A stretch of 64,000 nucleotides of DNA, taken from Cypionkella aquatica. GTDB taxonomy: Bacteria; Pseudomonadota; Alphaproteobacteria; Rhodobacterales; Rhodobacteraceae. The stretch spans positions 252,812 to 316,811 of the forward strand of contig NZ_BSPP01000005.1 in NCBI RefSeq assembly GCF_030161095.1. Reading direction: 5' to 3'. The notes beneath the pieces were generated by a model, which was not told where the DNA came from, did no database searches, and worked only from the letters and a program-made list of their open reading frames with translations. The translations under genes and the position numbers were made by a program. This document shows, piece by piece, positions 1 to 8,094 of the stretch. Position 1 is the stretch's first letter. Every line of letters begins with the position of its first letter.

Positions 1-882
1 AATCGACGGCAGCACCCGGATTGCCGACAAAGCGCCGTCCAACTGCCGCCCGCCGTGGTTGGACACAACCATCGCATCGGCCCCGACATCAGCCGCCATG
101 CGCGCATCGTCGGCGTCCAAGATGCCCTTCAGGATCAGCTTGCCGCCCCATTGATCGCGGATGCGACGGACCTTGCCCCAATCCAGCATCGGGTCAAACT
201 GCTCATTCGCCCATTTGGTGAGGTCAGCGAGGTCAGTCACACCTTTCACATGGCCGACGATATTGCGGAAGGTGCGGCGCGGGGTTTGCAGCATGCCCAT
301 CGACCATTGCGGTTTGGTCGCCATGTTGATCATGTTTGGCAGGGTCAGTTTTGGCGGGCTGGTCAGGCCGTTTTTCAGATCTTTGTGGCGCTGTCCAAGA
401 ATTTGCAGATCAAGCGTCAGCACCAAAGCCGAGCATTTCGCAGCCCGCGCCCGCTCGATGATGGCATCGACGAAATCTTCGTCTTTCATCACATAAAGCT
501 GAAACCAGAACGGCGTCGGGCTGTGGGCGGCCACATCCTCAATCGAGCAGATCGACATGGTGGACAGGGTGAACGGCACACCGAAAGCGGCGGCGGCGCG
601 GGCGGCTTTGATCTCACCATCCGGGCTTTGCATACCCGTCGAGCCTACTGGGGCCAGTGCGACCGGCATGGTGATCTGGTTGCCCAGCATCGAGACGGCC
701 GTGCTGCGCCCGGTCAGATCGCGGGCAACCCTTTGGCGCAGGCGGATCTTGGCGAAATCAGTGGTGTTCTCGCGGAAGGTTTGCTCGGTGTAGGAGCCGC
801 TTTCACAGTAATCATAAAACATCTTCGGCGTGCGCTTTTTGTAAAGCTGCTTCAGATCGTCGATGCAGGTGATCACGGGCAT
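1..882 (-). CDS. lldD: L-lactate dehydrogenase (FMN-dependent), 3' end cut by window
   Basis: Alpha-hydroxy-acid oxidising flavoenzyme that would convert L-lactate to pyruvate and pass electrons to the respiratory chain. The minus-strand translation begins MPVITCIDDLKQLYKKR and continues with family-typical stretches such as MFYDYCESGSYTEQTF, APVGSTGMQSPDGE and VVSNHGGRQLDGA, the last being the FMN and substrate-binding motif. 294 codons are visible without a stop; the C-terminal part, including its catalytic His/Arg region, lies outside the window. An inverted repeat 19 bp upstream of the ATG suggests repression by a GntR-family regulator. Family identity is firm; substrate specificity (lactate rather than another 2-hydroxy acid) is inferred. 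Confidence 0.9.
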   Translation of the reverse strand, partial: MPVITCIDDLKQLYKKRTPKMFYDYCESGSYTEQTFRENTTDFAKIRLRQRVARDLTGRSTAVSMLGNQITMPVALAPVGSTGMQSPDGEIKAARAAAAFGVPFTLSTMSICSIEDVAAHSPTPFWFQLYVMKDEDFVDAIIERARAAKCSALVLTLDLQILGQRHKDLKNGLTSPPKLTLPNMINMATKPQWSMGMLQTPRRTFRNIVGHVKGVTDLADLTKWANEQFDPMLDWGKVRRIRDQWGGKLILKGILDADDARMAADVGADAMVVSNHGGRQLDGALSAIRVLPSI

Positions 883-900
883 ATGCGCGGCCTTTTGCTG

Positions 901-927
901 AAATTGGTAACGGATGATTACCAATTT
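901..927. promoter_or_regulatory. Inverted-repeat operator upstream of lldD
   Basis: A perfect 10-bp inverted repeat, AAATTGGTAA and TTACCAATTT, with a 7-base spacer lies just upstream of the lldD start. The core TTGGTnn...nnACCAA resembles operators of FadR-subfamily GntR regulators such as LldR. Seen: the repeat. Inferred: that it is an LldR-type site controlling lldD. Confidence 0.6.
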
Positions 928-976
928 CAGGGTTTCGGCGCAATGGGCTTTGCACCCAAGAAAACCCGCACAACAG

Positions 977-1003
977 AAAAACCGGGGGGCTTCCACCCCC
1001 CGG
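977..1003 (-). terminator. Rho-independent terminator of trpA
   Basis: Read on the minus strand: an 8-bp GC stem (CCGGGGGG/CCCCCCGG, loop of 6) followed directly by TTTTT. It lies about 50 bases past the trpA stop and points in the same direction. It also separates trpA from lldD. Confidence 0.85.
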
Positions 1004-1054
1004 CCCCCCGTTATCTGTAAATGTTATCTGTAAAAATCGTTGCGATCCGCGCGA

Positions 1055-1846
1055 TCAGGCCGCGTGTGCGCCTGCAGCAAGGCTGGCGACAAAGCTCAGC
1101 ACCTCGGCCACCGGCTTGCCAGCCGCGATCTGGGCAACTATGGCAGAGCCGACCACGCTGCCGTCAGCCACCGATGCGATGGCCTGTGCCGCCTCTGGCG
1201 TGTTGATGCCAAAGCCGACGATCACGGGCAGATCGGTCGATTGCTTGATGCGCGCGACTTCGGGCGCGACATCGGCGGCCTGTGCCGCAGCCGCCCCGGT
1301 GATGCCGGTAACCGAGACATAATAGACAAAGCCCGACGTGTTCTGCAGCACTTTCGGCAGGCGTTTTGCATCAGTGGTGGGCGTCGCAAGCCGAATGAAG
1401 TTCAGCCCAGCGGCTTGCGCGGGCAGGCACAACTCGCTGTCTTCTTCGGGCGGAAGGTCAACGACGATCAGGCCGTCTATGCCAGCCTCGGTTGCCTGTT
1501 GCAGGAAAAGATCAACGCCGCGGGAATAGATTGGGTTGTAATAGCCCATCAGCACGATCGGGGTGATCTTATCGCCGCTGCGGAAATCACGCACCATCTG
1601 CAGGGTCTTGTCCAGCGTCATCCCCGCTTCCAGAGCGCGTTGGCCGGCAAGCTGAATGGTCGGGCCATCGGCCATCGGATCGGTGAACGGCAGGCCAAGC
1701 TCGATTACATCGACGCCAGCGCCCGGCAAGCCTTTCATCACCGCCAGAGACCGCTCCACATCCGGGTCGCCCGCCATGATATAGGCGACGAAGGCCTTTT
1801 TGTTCTGCGCGCGCAAACCTGCGAAGGTATCGTCGATTCTGCTCAT
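1055..1846 (-). CDS. trpA: Tryptophan synthase alpha subunit
   Basis: Cleaves indole-3-glycerol phosphate to indole and glyceraldehyde-3-phosphate; the indole is channelled to TrpB in the cytoplasmic alpha2beta2 complex. The 263-residue product from the ATG at 1846 ([11 protein letters not shown]) has the normal family length. It shows the conserved [16 protein letters not shown] segment holding the catalytic Glu and Asp, plus late VGFGI and GSAIV phosphate-binding motifs. An upstream in-frame start at 1885 would add 13 residues with no family match, so I prefer 1846. It stands alone here with its own terminator; trpB is not in the window. Confidence 0.95.
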   Translation of the reverse strand: MSRIDDTFAGLRAQNKKAFVAYIMAGDPDVERSLAVMKGLPGAGVDVIELGLPFTDPMADGPTIQLAGQRALEAGMTLDKTLQMVRDFRSGDKITPIVLMGYYNPIYSRGVDLFLQQATEAGIDGLIVVDLPPEEDSELCLPAQAAGLNFIRLATPTTDAKRLPKVLQNTSGFVYYVSVTGITGAAAAQAADVAPEVARIKQSTDLPVIVGFGINTPEAAQAIASVADGSVVGSAIVAQIAAGKPVAEVLSFVASLAAGAHAA

Positions 1847-2087
1847 GTTCCGGCCCATCCCTGCAAAGCTTTGAAGGGTTTGCATGGGAAAGCCCGGAAA
1901 ATCAATGGCCCATCACGCCGCCCGCCACAGGCCAAGCCTTGCCGTTTCACATTGGCCCAAATGCGCCCACCAGAGGCTGCAACAAAGCCGCGCGCCCCGG
2001 ATTACAAAGGGAAAGCCTTGACCGCACCGCCACTCCTGCCTATGCCGCAGGCGGTCTTGGCATTCAGCCAGCAAAAGAGGTGCCGCT

Positions 2088-3185
2088 ATGGGTTTCAAAA
2101 TGGGTATCGTTGGTCTGCCGAATGTCGGCAAATCCACCCTGTTCAACGCGCTGACCCGCACGGCGGCGGCGCAGGCGGCGAACTTCCCGTTCTGCACCAT
2201 CGAGCCCAATGTCGGTGAAGTGGCGGTGCCGGATGCGCGGCTGGACAAACTGGCGGCGATTGCGGGCAGCAAACAGATCATCCCGACCCGGATGACATTT
2301 GTCGATATTGCGGGCCTTGTGCGGGGTGCGTCGAAGGGCGAGGGCCTCGGCAACCAGTTCCTCGCCAATATCCGCGAATGTGATGCGGTGGCGCATGTGC
2401 TGCGCTGCTTTGAAGACGGCGACATCACTCATGTCGAGGGCAAGATTGACCCGGTGGCCGATGCGGAAACCATCGAGACCGAACTGATGATCGCGGATAT
2501 GGAAAGCATCGAGCGCCGTTTGACCGGGTTGGCAAAGAAGCTGCGCGGCGGCGATCAGGACACTTTGGATCAAGATCGCCTGCTGCGCGCAGCACTGAAA
2601 CTGCTGGAAGCGGGGCACCCGGCGCGTAACCTTCAGGTAGCCGAGGAAGATCAGCGGCAATGGCGGCTGTTGCAGCTGCTGACCTCCAAGCCAGTTTTGT
2701 ATGTCTGTAATGTCGAGGAATCCTGTGCGGCGGACGGCAATGCCCAATCGGCCCGCGTGGCCGAAATGGCTGCCAAACAGGGTGCCGGGTCGGTGGTGAT
2801 CTCGGCCAAGATCGAAGAAGAGATTTCCCAGCTCGCCGATGACGAAGCCGCGATGTTTCTGGAAGAAATGGGGCTGCACGAGGCGGGCTTGGACCGTTTG
2901 ATCCGTGCCGGGTATAAATTGTTGGGTCTGTCGACCTATTTCACCGTCGGCCCGAAAGAAGCCCGCGCCTGGACGATCCACAAGGGCATGCTCGCCCCGC
3001 AGGCGGCTGGGGTGATCCACGGCGATTTCGAGAAGGGCTTTATCCGGGCCGAGACCGTCGCCTATGACGATTATATCGCCGGCAAAGGTGAGGCCGGGGC
3101 GAAAGAAGCGGGCAAGTTCCGGGTGGAAGGCAAGACCTATGAGGTCAAAGACGGCGATGTGCTGCATTTCCTGTTTAATGGCTGA
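2088..3185 (+). CDS. ychF: Redox-regulated ATPase / GTP-binding protein YchF (EngD)
   Basis: Universally conserved Obg-family P-loop NTPase that binds ribosomes and prefers ATP; it acts in stress-linked translation control. The 365-aa product has the normal length. The P-loop GLPNVGKS is at residues 9-16, followed by the Obg-type switch [22 protein letters not shown], a central coiled region, and a C-terminal TGS domain ending [10 protein letters not shown]. An AGAGG ribosome-binding site lies 8 bases before the ATG. It diverges from trpA and ends at a strong hairpin. Confidence 0.96.
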   Translation: MGFKMGIVGLPNVGKSTLFNALTRTAAAQAANFPFCTIEPNVGEVAVPDARLDKLAAIAGSKQIIPTRMTFVDIAGLVRGASKGEGLGNQFLANIRECDAVAHVLRCFEDGDITHVEGKIDPVADAETIETELMIADMESIERRLTGLAKKLRGGDQDTLDQDRLLRAALKLLEAGHPARNLQVAEEDQRQWRLLQLLTSKPVLYVCNVEESCAADGNAQSARVAEMAAKQGAGSVVISAKIEEEISQLADDEAAMFLEEMGLHEAGLDRLIRAGYKLLGLSTYFTVGPKEARAWTIHKGMLAPQAAGVIHGDFEKGFIRAETVAYDDYIAGKGEAGAKEAGKFRVEGKTYEVKDGDVLHFLFNG

Positions 3186-3191
3186 GACCTG

Positions 3192-3223
3192 CCCCCGGTT
3201 GTCCACGCGTGGACAACCGGGGG
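3192..3223. terminator. Strong hairpin after ychF
   Basis: A perfect 14-bp inverted repeat (CCCCCGGTTGTCCA, loop CGCG) starts seven bases past the ychF stop. No clear T-run follows (CTCTAAATAT), so it is a likely but atypical terminator. It could work in both directions. Confidence 0.6.
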
Positions 3224-3296
3224 GCTCTAAATATATCAAGGGGTTATGGATACCCCGTTAAGCTTTTGTTCATCACTGCCCATTTGCATCGCCTAA

Positions 3297-3947
3297 CCGC
3301 TGCCCGCAAAGACCGAAGGCTTCGCCCCCGCCGCCAACTGCACCACCGCCCCCTCAGCGGCGCAAAGCGTCACGGTTTATGCAGGCCTGATCGAGGTGCG
3401 GGATTGGTGAGATACCGAGGATAAGGCGATCTACGCCTCTCCGCTGCCGAACATCCGCCTCGTCTACTACGCCAATGCCACCTACGCCACCGCCCTGCAC
3501 CGCGCCGCTTTGGGCACCGTGCGCGGTGTCACTCAGTTCACCACCGATGCCGCCACGCCTTCCAAACAAGGCAAAATGACCGAACGCTCGGTGTTCCGCC
3601 CCTATGGCGAGGCGATCACCTACGACGCTGACATTGGCGTCGCGAACGGGAGCAAAGGCTACATCGGCGAGCGCTACGACGGCGACGCTGGCCTGCAATG
3701 CCTCAACGCAAGGTATTACGACCCCAAACTCAGCATGTTTATCCAGCCCGATTGGTGGGAGGTGATGAAGGCAGGGGTGGGGACCAATCGGTATGGGTAT
3801 AGCTTCGGCGATCTGGTCAATAAGAGTGATCCGTCAGGGCATCAAGCAAAAGAACGAGAGCCATCTTGGTTCGATAGGGCAGTCGGTTCGTCGGTACAGC
3901 TTTCTCTGAAGCTGTCCTCGGAGGGCGAACTGATAGGTATGCCGTGA
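3297..3947 (+). pseudogene. RHS/YD-repeat protein, 3' remnant of core
   Basis: RHS proteins are very large secreted shells that encapsulate a C-terminal toxin. Here only the last part of the shell is left. In one frame it reads VTVYAGLIEVRDW, a TGA stop at about 3408, then DTEDKAIYASPLPNIRLV, followed by the RHS hallmark IGERYDGDAGLQCLNARYYDPKL, AGVGTNRYGYSFGDLVNKSDPSGH. All YD repeats upstream are missing and the internal stop shows decay. The segment from 3510 is still open. It ends at a TGA that overlaps the start of the toxin-like frame, and a single-base deletion could account for that break. Confidence 0.8.
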
Positions 3948-4495
3948 CAGATACGGCAAAAAATACTGCCAAATCTGCTCCAAACATGATTCCGGGCAAA
4001 GTGGCCGCCAATCGAGCTGAAGAAGCATTTTTGCGCGGTGACTACTTGAGCGCAGCCACTTGGGAGCTATCAGGTATGGCGGAAGTTGCCGTGGCCGTTT
4101 ATACTGGAGCGGTATCAACTGCTGCTCGTGCCCCTACATTAGCAACTGTTTCAACTGAGACAAAAGTTCTTCAATTAGGCGGTCCTTACAAAGACGTCAA
4201 AGGTATCCCTGGATATGAAGCTCATCAAACGCCAGCGAACTCTGTCAGTCCACTACCGACCGGAAAAGGGCCTGCCGTTGCGATGCGTGTTGAGGATCAT
4301 CAGATGACCGCAAGTTGGGGTAACTCAAGGGAATCTCGAAACTATCGTCAAGCACAAGCGGATCGAATTTCTCAAGGCGATTTTCGGGGTGCGCAGCAAA
4401 TGGATGTAGATGATATTATAGGTAAGTTTGGAAATAGATATAATCAGGCAATAGAACAGATGCTCAACTATTCGGAAAGCGAGGGACACTACTGA
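3944..4495 (+). CDS. Probable RHS C-terminal toxin tip, orphaned
   Basis: 183 codons open from a GTG at 3944, one base into the RHS stop. The frame probably continued from the RHS core before a frameshift. The N-terminal part has a small Ala/Val-rich segment. The C-terminal part (LQLGGPYKDV, GYEAHQTPANSVSPL, DHQMTASWGNSRESRNYR, QQMDVDDIIGKFGNRY) looks like a polymorphic-toxin nuclease-type tip with His residues, although I cannot name the family. Base composition is clearly more AT-rich than the neighbouring chromosome, as is usual for exchanged toxin cassettes. It ends TGATG into the putative immunity gene. Toxic activity is inferred from position only. Confidence 0.6.
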   Translation: MTDTAKNTAKSAPNMIPGKVAANRAEEAFLRGDYLSAATWELSGMAEVAVAVYTGAVSTAARAPTLATVSTETKVLQLGGPYKDVKGIPGYEAHQTPANSVSPLPTGKGPAVAMRVEDHQMTASWGNSRESRNYRQAQADRISQGDFRGAQQMDVDDIIGKFGNRYNQAIEQMLNYSESEGHY

Positions 4496-4917
4496 TGGAT
4501 TTTCAAATTTTTCCACTTAAGGGTGTTGGCTTAATAAAGTTTGACATGAGCCCATATGAAGTTCGAGCTATAATTGGCAGTGAGTATAAGACATTTAAGC
4601 GAACATCCCAGTCTTCGTTCCCTTGTGATTTTTTTCAATCCGATGGAATATTCTGTTATTATGATTCAAGTGGGCTATTGGAAGCAGTGGAATTTTCTGG
4701 CCCTGCCAGACCTAAAATAGGTGATGTGGACATTTTGGGCGCAGCTTTTGGCAAAGCTGTTTCTTTACTCTCTGGTCTTGATGATCAAACTGTACTCGAA
4801 TCCGATGGTGCGATTGCATATCAGCTAGGGATAAGTATTTTTGCGTCACTGGCGAAAGATGACCCATCGGCTCCTATTGAAAGTTTGTTGGCATTTCGAT
4901 CAGGATACTATAACTAG
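4495..4917 (+). CDS. Putative immunity protein for the RHS tip
   Basis: 140-aa cytoplasmic-looking protein (MDFQIFPLKGVGLIKFDMSPYE...) whose ATG overlaps the toxin-tip stop by one base, the classic toxin-immunity arrangement. It has no signal peptide and is acidic. It shares the low GC of the tip and differs in composition from ychF and the tRNA region. The wording resembles small immunity proteins of polymorphic toxin systems, but no family is assigned. It may persist to protect against sister cells that still deliver the toxin. Confidence 0.6.
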   Translation: MDFQIFPLKGVGLIKFDMSPYEVRAIIGSEYKTFKRTSQSSFPCDFFQSDGIFCYYDSSGLLEAVEFSGPARPKIGDVDILGAAFGKAVSLLSGLDDQTVLESDGAIAYQLGISIFASLAKDDPSAPIESLLAFRSGYYN

Positions 4918-5019
4918 TCCAGCGAGCGCTTTTGTCAAAGTAAACTAGCATAAGATGGTCTGTTACAATCCCTAACAAGACCTTAACATCCCACCCTAAC
5001 CCTATGAATCCAAACACAT

Positions 5020-5042
5020 AAAAAAGGTCCCGACTCGGGACC
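5020..5042 (-). terminator. Rho-independent terminator, minus strand
   Basis: On the minus strand: GGTCCCG, loop of 3, CGGGACC, followed by six T. It sits 20 bases past the stop of the small minus-strand reading frame at 5063. That is the best evidence that something is transcribed leftward here. Confidence 0.8.
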
Positions 5043-5062
5043 GCCCCTCACCCTTCCACCAG

Positions 5063-5299
5063 TTATGCCCGCAGCCGCCGCTCCCCCACCCCGGTGCCGC
5101 CACAACCCGAGCACCCCGCCCCGCCGCATGTCCCGCTGGGCATCACCTGCGACTCCTGCCCCGGCACCCCCCGCAACACATCCCGCAGCAAAAACTCCGC
5201 CACCCCCAAATTCCCCAACCGCGCCACCGCCCCTGCCGCCGCATTGGTATGCGAGGTCGACAAAACCAACCGCCGCCCAGCCGCAAAACCGCACCCCAC
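5063..5299 (-). CDS. Small hypothetical protein, Cys/Gly-rich C terminus
   Basis: 78-codon frame from a GTG at 5299. The middle looks protein-like (LVLSTSHTNAAAGAVARLG, AEFLLRDVLRGVPGQES) and the end is Cys/Gly-rich (TCGGAGCSGCGGTG), which could bind metal. A terminator follows immediately downstream. The region is extremely GC-skewed, so several frames are open; this one is preferred because of the terminator and its amino-acid make-up. It may be the 3' remnant of a longer gene. No family recognised. Confidence 0.4.
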   Translation of the reverse strand: MGCGFAAGRRLVLSTSHTNAAAGAVARLGNLGVAEFLLRDVLRGVPGQESQVMPSGTCGGAGCSGCGGTGVGERRLRA

Positions 5300-5351
5300 C
5301 CCCGCTTTCCCTCTTGCCCCCGCCCCCCTGCCCCGCTAAATAAAGCCCGTC

Positions 5352-5441
5352 GGAAGCGTGGCTGAGAGGCCGAAAGCACTCGGTTGCTAACTGAGCGTAG
5401 GGGGAACCCTACCGTGGGTTCGAATCCCACCGCTTCCGCCA
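5352..5441 (+). tRNA. tRNA-Ser (anticodon GCU)
   Basis: A 90-nt class II tRNA with encoded CCA. The acceptor arms GGAAGCG and CGCTTCC pair, the anticodon loop reads TTGCTAA, there is a long variable arm, and the T-loop is GGTTCGAATCC. It reads serine AGC/AGU codons. Its 3' end doubles as the attachment site of the island that follows. Confidence 0.97.
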
Positions 5442-5442
5442 A
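5428..5442 (+). other. attL core of the genomic island (tRNA 3' end)
   Basis: CACCGCTTCCGCCAA at the tRNA-Ser 3' end recurs identically at 63728-63742 in the same orientation. Tyrosine integrases of the P4 type use tRNA 3' ends as attB, and such an integrase is at 45526-46743. An exact 15-mer shared with a tRNA end is unlikely by chance in this length. Confidence 0.8.
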
Positions 5443-6046
5443 TACCCAGTTTCTGATAGTGTCACGCAGTCCCGCATTGAGTTATTTTATCCAATTATTT
5501 CCGTGCGTTGCGCGGAATTTGGGTTTCCGCGCGTCCCACTGAGTCTCCCTCAGGTTGCCTGAATCCCGGTTTTGAGCTAGGACAGAAGCTGTAGGGGGGG
5601 ACTACCTTTGTCATCTCCATTGAAAAGAGCCTGTCACTGCCCAAGGCATTGAGAACACCAGAGAAAAGAGCTGTAAAAGCTGACGGTGGTAGTGTGCGGC
5701 GATGAAAGATGGTCGATGAAATGGCGGGCAAATCGCGCATCTACCGCGCAGAATATTTCATTGTGCTGGCAGAGTCCGCGCATTGCCTAGCACTTGGCTA
5801 ACACTCAATGAAATAAAGGCTTTCGCGCTGATGAATGGCCACAAAGTAAGCTCGGCAAAGGCTGTGTTGGGCGGCAGGAAGGTTGATCGTTAGGCAGCAA
5901 ACTCCGAAATCCATGCGGAGTTTGCTGCGTCATTTCGGAGTTTGCGCAAGCCTTTGAAAGGACACTGGAAAAACGCAGGCATGATGCGATGATGCAAAAT
6001 GCGGACTCCGAACTGCTCTTCCGAGTATTGCGTTAGAAATTGCGCC
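5443..6046. other. Intergenic region between attL and dam; holds island/prophage left junction
   Basis: About 600 bases without a supported gene. The first part should be ancestral island sequence next to attL, and the last part should be the left end of the Mu-like prophage, but I could not place the junction. A short plus-strand stretch at 5785-5893 (TLNEIKAFALMNGHKVSSAKAVLGGRKVDR then stop) is protein-like and could be the tail of a lost gene. Repeats at 5894-5945 are listed separately. Confidence 0.5.
5894..5945. repeat. Three CGGAGTTTG motifs forming overlapping inverted repeats
   Basis: GCAGCAAACTCCG (5894-5906) is the exact reverse complement of 5916-5928. CAAACTCCGAAAT (5898-5910) is the exact reverse complement of 5932-5944. 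The first copy can therefore pair with either of the others. Near a Mu-like left end these could be transposase-binding sites, or alternative hairpins downstream of dam. Function is inferred. Confidence 0.6.
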
Positions 6047-6874
6047 TTACGGGGCGTTCCTAACGGCCAGCGGCCAGTTGGAAATTAGCAGTTCAGCCCG
6101 ATCACTGACCTCGCCCGTGCGGTTAGTGATGCTGTAAGTGGTGGTCACCCCCTCAATATGGAAGGCGGTGAATATCTCACGGATTTCGGGCACGTCATTG
6201 ATCGAAAGGATAAAGCGGCCTTGGATGTGGCTGAGCTGATCGGCCATGCGGGCGAAGCTGGTGCGGTCGAACATCGCCTTGCCATAGTCCGTTTCGCAGC
6301 CCCAATAAGGCGGATCACAGTAGAACAGCGTGCCAGGGCCGTCATATCTGCGGATGAAATCAGACCAGTCCAGGCACTCAACCACAACGCCTGCAAGGCG
6401 GCTGTGCAGGTCTTCGAGCATCGGCTCCAGCGTGGTCAGGTTGAAGCGGCCGGGGCGGTCTTTGGATACGCCGAAATTGCGACCTGAGACTTTACCGCCG
6501 AAGGCAGTGCGCTGGAGGTAAAGGAAGCGCGCGGCACGTTCGAGGTCGGTGAGCGTTTCAGGGTTGGTATCGACAAGTCGGTTGAACTCCGCCCGTGTAG
6601 TCAGTTGGAACCGCAGAACTTCGAGAAACTGCGGATAGTGGCGCTGGAGAATGCGGAAAAGGTTGGCGACATCCCGGCCATAGTCGTTGATCACCTCGGC
6701 CTTGGGGCGCTGGCTGCGGCGCAAGAATATACCGCCCATGCCGACGAAAGGCTCGGCATATGTCGTGCAGGGTGTGGCGTCGATGATAGCGCATATGCGC
6801 TTGGCTAGGTTACGTTTTCCCCCGAGCCAAGGGGCCACGGGGGAGATCGCGTTTGCGGGATTTAGGGCGTTCAT
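6047..6874 (-). CDS. DNA adenine N6-methyltransferase, Dam-like (D12 class)
   Basis: Transfers methyl from SAM to adenine N6 in a short DNA target. The 275-aa product has the SAM-binding motif AEPFVGMGG at residues 40-48 and the catalytic DPPY at 187-190, in the alpha-group order typical of Dam/D12 enzymes. It lies at the prophage left side, transcribed leftward from the repressor side. In Mu-like phages, DNA-modification genes are common accessory cargo that hides phage DNA from host restriction, and a MmeI-like nuclease is indeed on this island. A relic of a second such C terminus lies at the prophage right end (42890-42981). Target sequence unknown. Confidence 0.88.
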   Translation of the reverse strand: MNALNPANAISPVAPWLGGKRNLAKRICAIIDATPCTTYAEPFVGMGGIFLRRSQRPKAEVINDYGRDVANLFRILQRHYPQFLEVLRFQLTTRAEFNRLVDTNPETLTDLERAARFLYLQRTAFGGKVSGRNFGVSKDRPGRFNLTTLEPMLEDLHSRLAGVVVECLDWSDFIRRYDGPGTLFYCDPPYWGCETDYGKAMFDRTSFARMADQLSHIQGRFILSINDVPEIREIFTAFHIEGVTTTYSITNRTGEVSDRAELLISNWPLAVRNAP

Positions 6875-6928
6875 GATTGTCCTGGCTCATTGGGAGAGCC
6901 TGGAACATATCAGGAACAATCCTGCGTG

Positions 6929-7186
6929 TCAGCCAAAGAAGCCCTTCTTTATCGGCGCTTCAGGTTTTGGCGTCAGCACACTAGGACCTCTGGCCAGCTC
7001 GTTCTTGCCATTCTGAAGGATGCCGAAGGAGGTTAGGCTGACACCCTTGCGAAGCAGAATGTGATGGGACTGCGCACCGGCTGCGAGCAAGCAAACCGAA
7101 TATCCGCAAACATCCCAGCCGTCTGCTAGCAATTTTCCGAGTTCATCATCATCGGGAATCATCAATTTCGCTCCTGCATGTTGCAA
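6929..7186 (-). CDS. Hypothetical phage protein, 85 aa
   Basis: Minus-strand frame starting MQHAGAKLMIPDDDELGKLL, lying two bases downstream of the repressor stop and upstream of dam, apparently in one leftward operon with both. The sequence has a hydrophobic centre (YSVCLLAAGAQSHHILLRKG) and a basic C terminus. No domain recognised. The tight spacing and normal amino-acid composition support a real gene. Confidence 0.6.
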   Translation of the reverse strand: MQHAGAKLMIPDDDELGKLLADGWDVCGYSVCLLAAGAQSHHILLRKGVSLTSFGILQNGKNELARGPSVLTPKPEAPIKKGFFG

Positions 7187-7188
7187 TT

Positions 7189-7944
7189 TTAAAATTTGCT
7201 GACGGCGGCATACACCCGTCCGATAACGGTCATTCTCGACACGGTTTCGAGATCAAGGTTGCGTGACGGATACTTACCGCTGTTGTCAGAGAGCAGATTT
7301 ATTGTGCCGTCTGGGAGGCGCTCGATCCGTTTAACCATCAAATCACCCGCCACATCAAAGACATAGATAAAGCCGTTTCGAACATCTTTCTTGGAGGTAT
7401 CGACCAACATCGGCGCGCCATTCATGATGGTGGGCTCCATGCTGTCGCCTTGAGCAGACAGTATTACCGCAGATTCTGGCCTGACGCCTAGATCAGCAAG
7501 CCAGTTTGGCTCGAAGGCTATGCGTGTAGTTGCAGTTTCGTTGATTGCAACTGAGCCATGACCGGCGGATGCGCGCACCTCATCATAAAGGGGGATGGTA
7601 ACCATATCGGACATGGCACCTTCGTTCGGGTGCTCTTGTTCAGCCAGCAATTCCTTAGCCTCTGCCCGACGTTGTGCTTGTACTATGACGTCAAGGGCCG
7701 TGCGGAACATCTGGCCTTCGCCGTTTATTACCCAATTCATGTTCACATTGAACAGGCGGCTGTAGGCAGCAAGTGTGTCTGCATCAGGGGTGCGATCTCC
7801 GCGCTCGTAATACGCGATACTGTTTTTACTGACGTTAAGTTGTGCAGCCAGATCATCGCGATCCATGTCTCCCAAAGCCTGCCGAACAGACCTAAGCCGC
7901 GCAGCGAGGGGCGTTTTCGGCTCGTTTTCAGGTCTAGCCAACAA
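7189..7944 (-). CDS. C repressor: XRE helix-turn-helix with S24/LexA-like peptidase domain
   Basis: Master lysogeny repressor of the Mu-like prophage. The N-terminal XRE HTH spans about residues 16-70 (NVSKNSIAYYERGDRTPDADTL). A linker carries a possible Ala-Gly self-cleavage site in SAGHG near residues 126-130. The S24 fold follows with Ser168 in GDSME and Lys205 in MVKRI as the catalytic dyad. This predicts RecA-stimulated autocleavage and SOS induction, unlike phage Mu Repc itself. A TTG start at 7944 follows a GGTGGA ribosome-binding site. It diverges from the Ner-like gene across a 15-bp inverted repeat, its likely operator. Confidence 0.88.
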   Translation of the reverse strand: MLARPENEPKTPLAARLRSVRQALGDMDRDDLAAQLNVSKNSIAYYERGDRTPDADTLAAYSRLFNVNMNWVINGEGQMFRTALDVIVQAQRRAEAKELLAEQEHPNEGAMSDMVTIPLYDEVRASAGHGSVAINETATTRIAFEPNWLADLGVRPESAVILSAQGDSMEPTIMNGAPMLVDTSKKDVRNGFIYVFDVAGDLMVKRIERLPDGTINLLSDNSGKYPSRNLDLETVSRMTVIGRVYAAVSKF

Positions 7945-7954
7945 TCCACCATTT

Positions 7955-7993
7955 AAACAACAAATGGTGTTTACTAAGCACCATTTGTTGTTT
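7955..7993. promoter_or_regulatory. Operator: perfect 15-bp inverted repeat between repressor and early operon
   Basis: AAACAACAAATGGTG (7955-7969) and its exact complement CACCATTTGTTGTTT (7979-7993) are separated by 9 bases. The site lies 10 bases upstream of the repressor start, inside the divergent control region. It is the obvious binding site for the C repressor and/or the Ner-like protein and is probably the lysis-lysogeny switch. Confidence 0.8.
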
Positions 7994-8094
7994 ATCCATT
8001 ATTTATGCGGCCCGTTCAAAAAGGCCGCTGTTGCGTTTCAAGCCTCAACAAAAGGCGAGTGTTTGCGGCACCCGCCCAAAGCTGGAGAACCCCG

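Noticed and set aside
1040..2218. Long plus-strand frame over trpA
   Set aside because: Antisense to a complete trpA; no domain.
5143..5442. Minus-strand frame MAEAVGFEPTVGFPLRSVSNRV across the tRNA-Ser
   Set aside because: This is the well-known false protein produced by translating a tRNA antisense; the tRNA itself is unambiguous.
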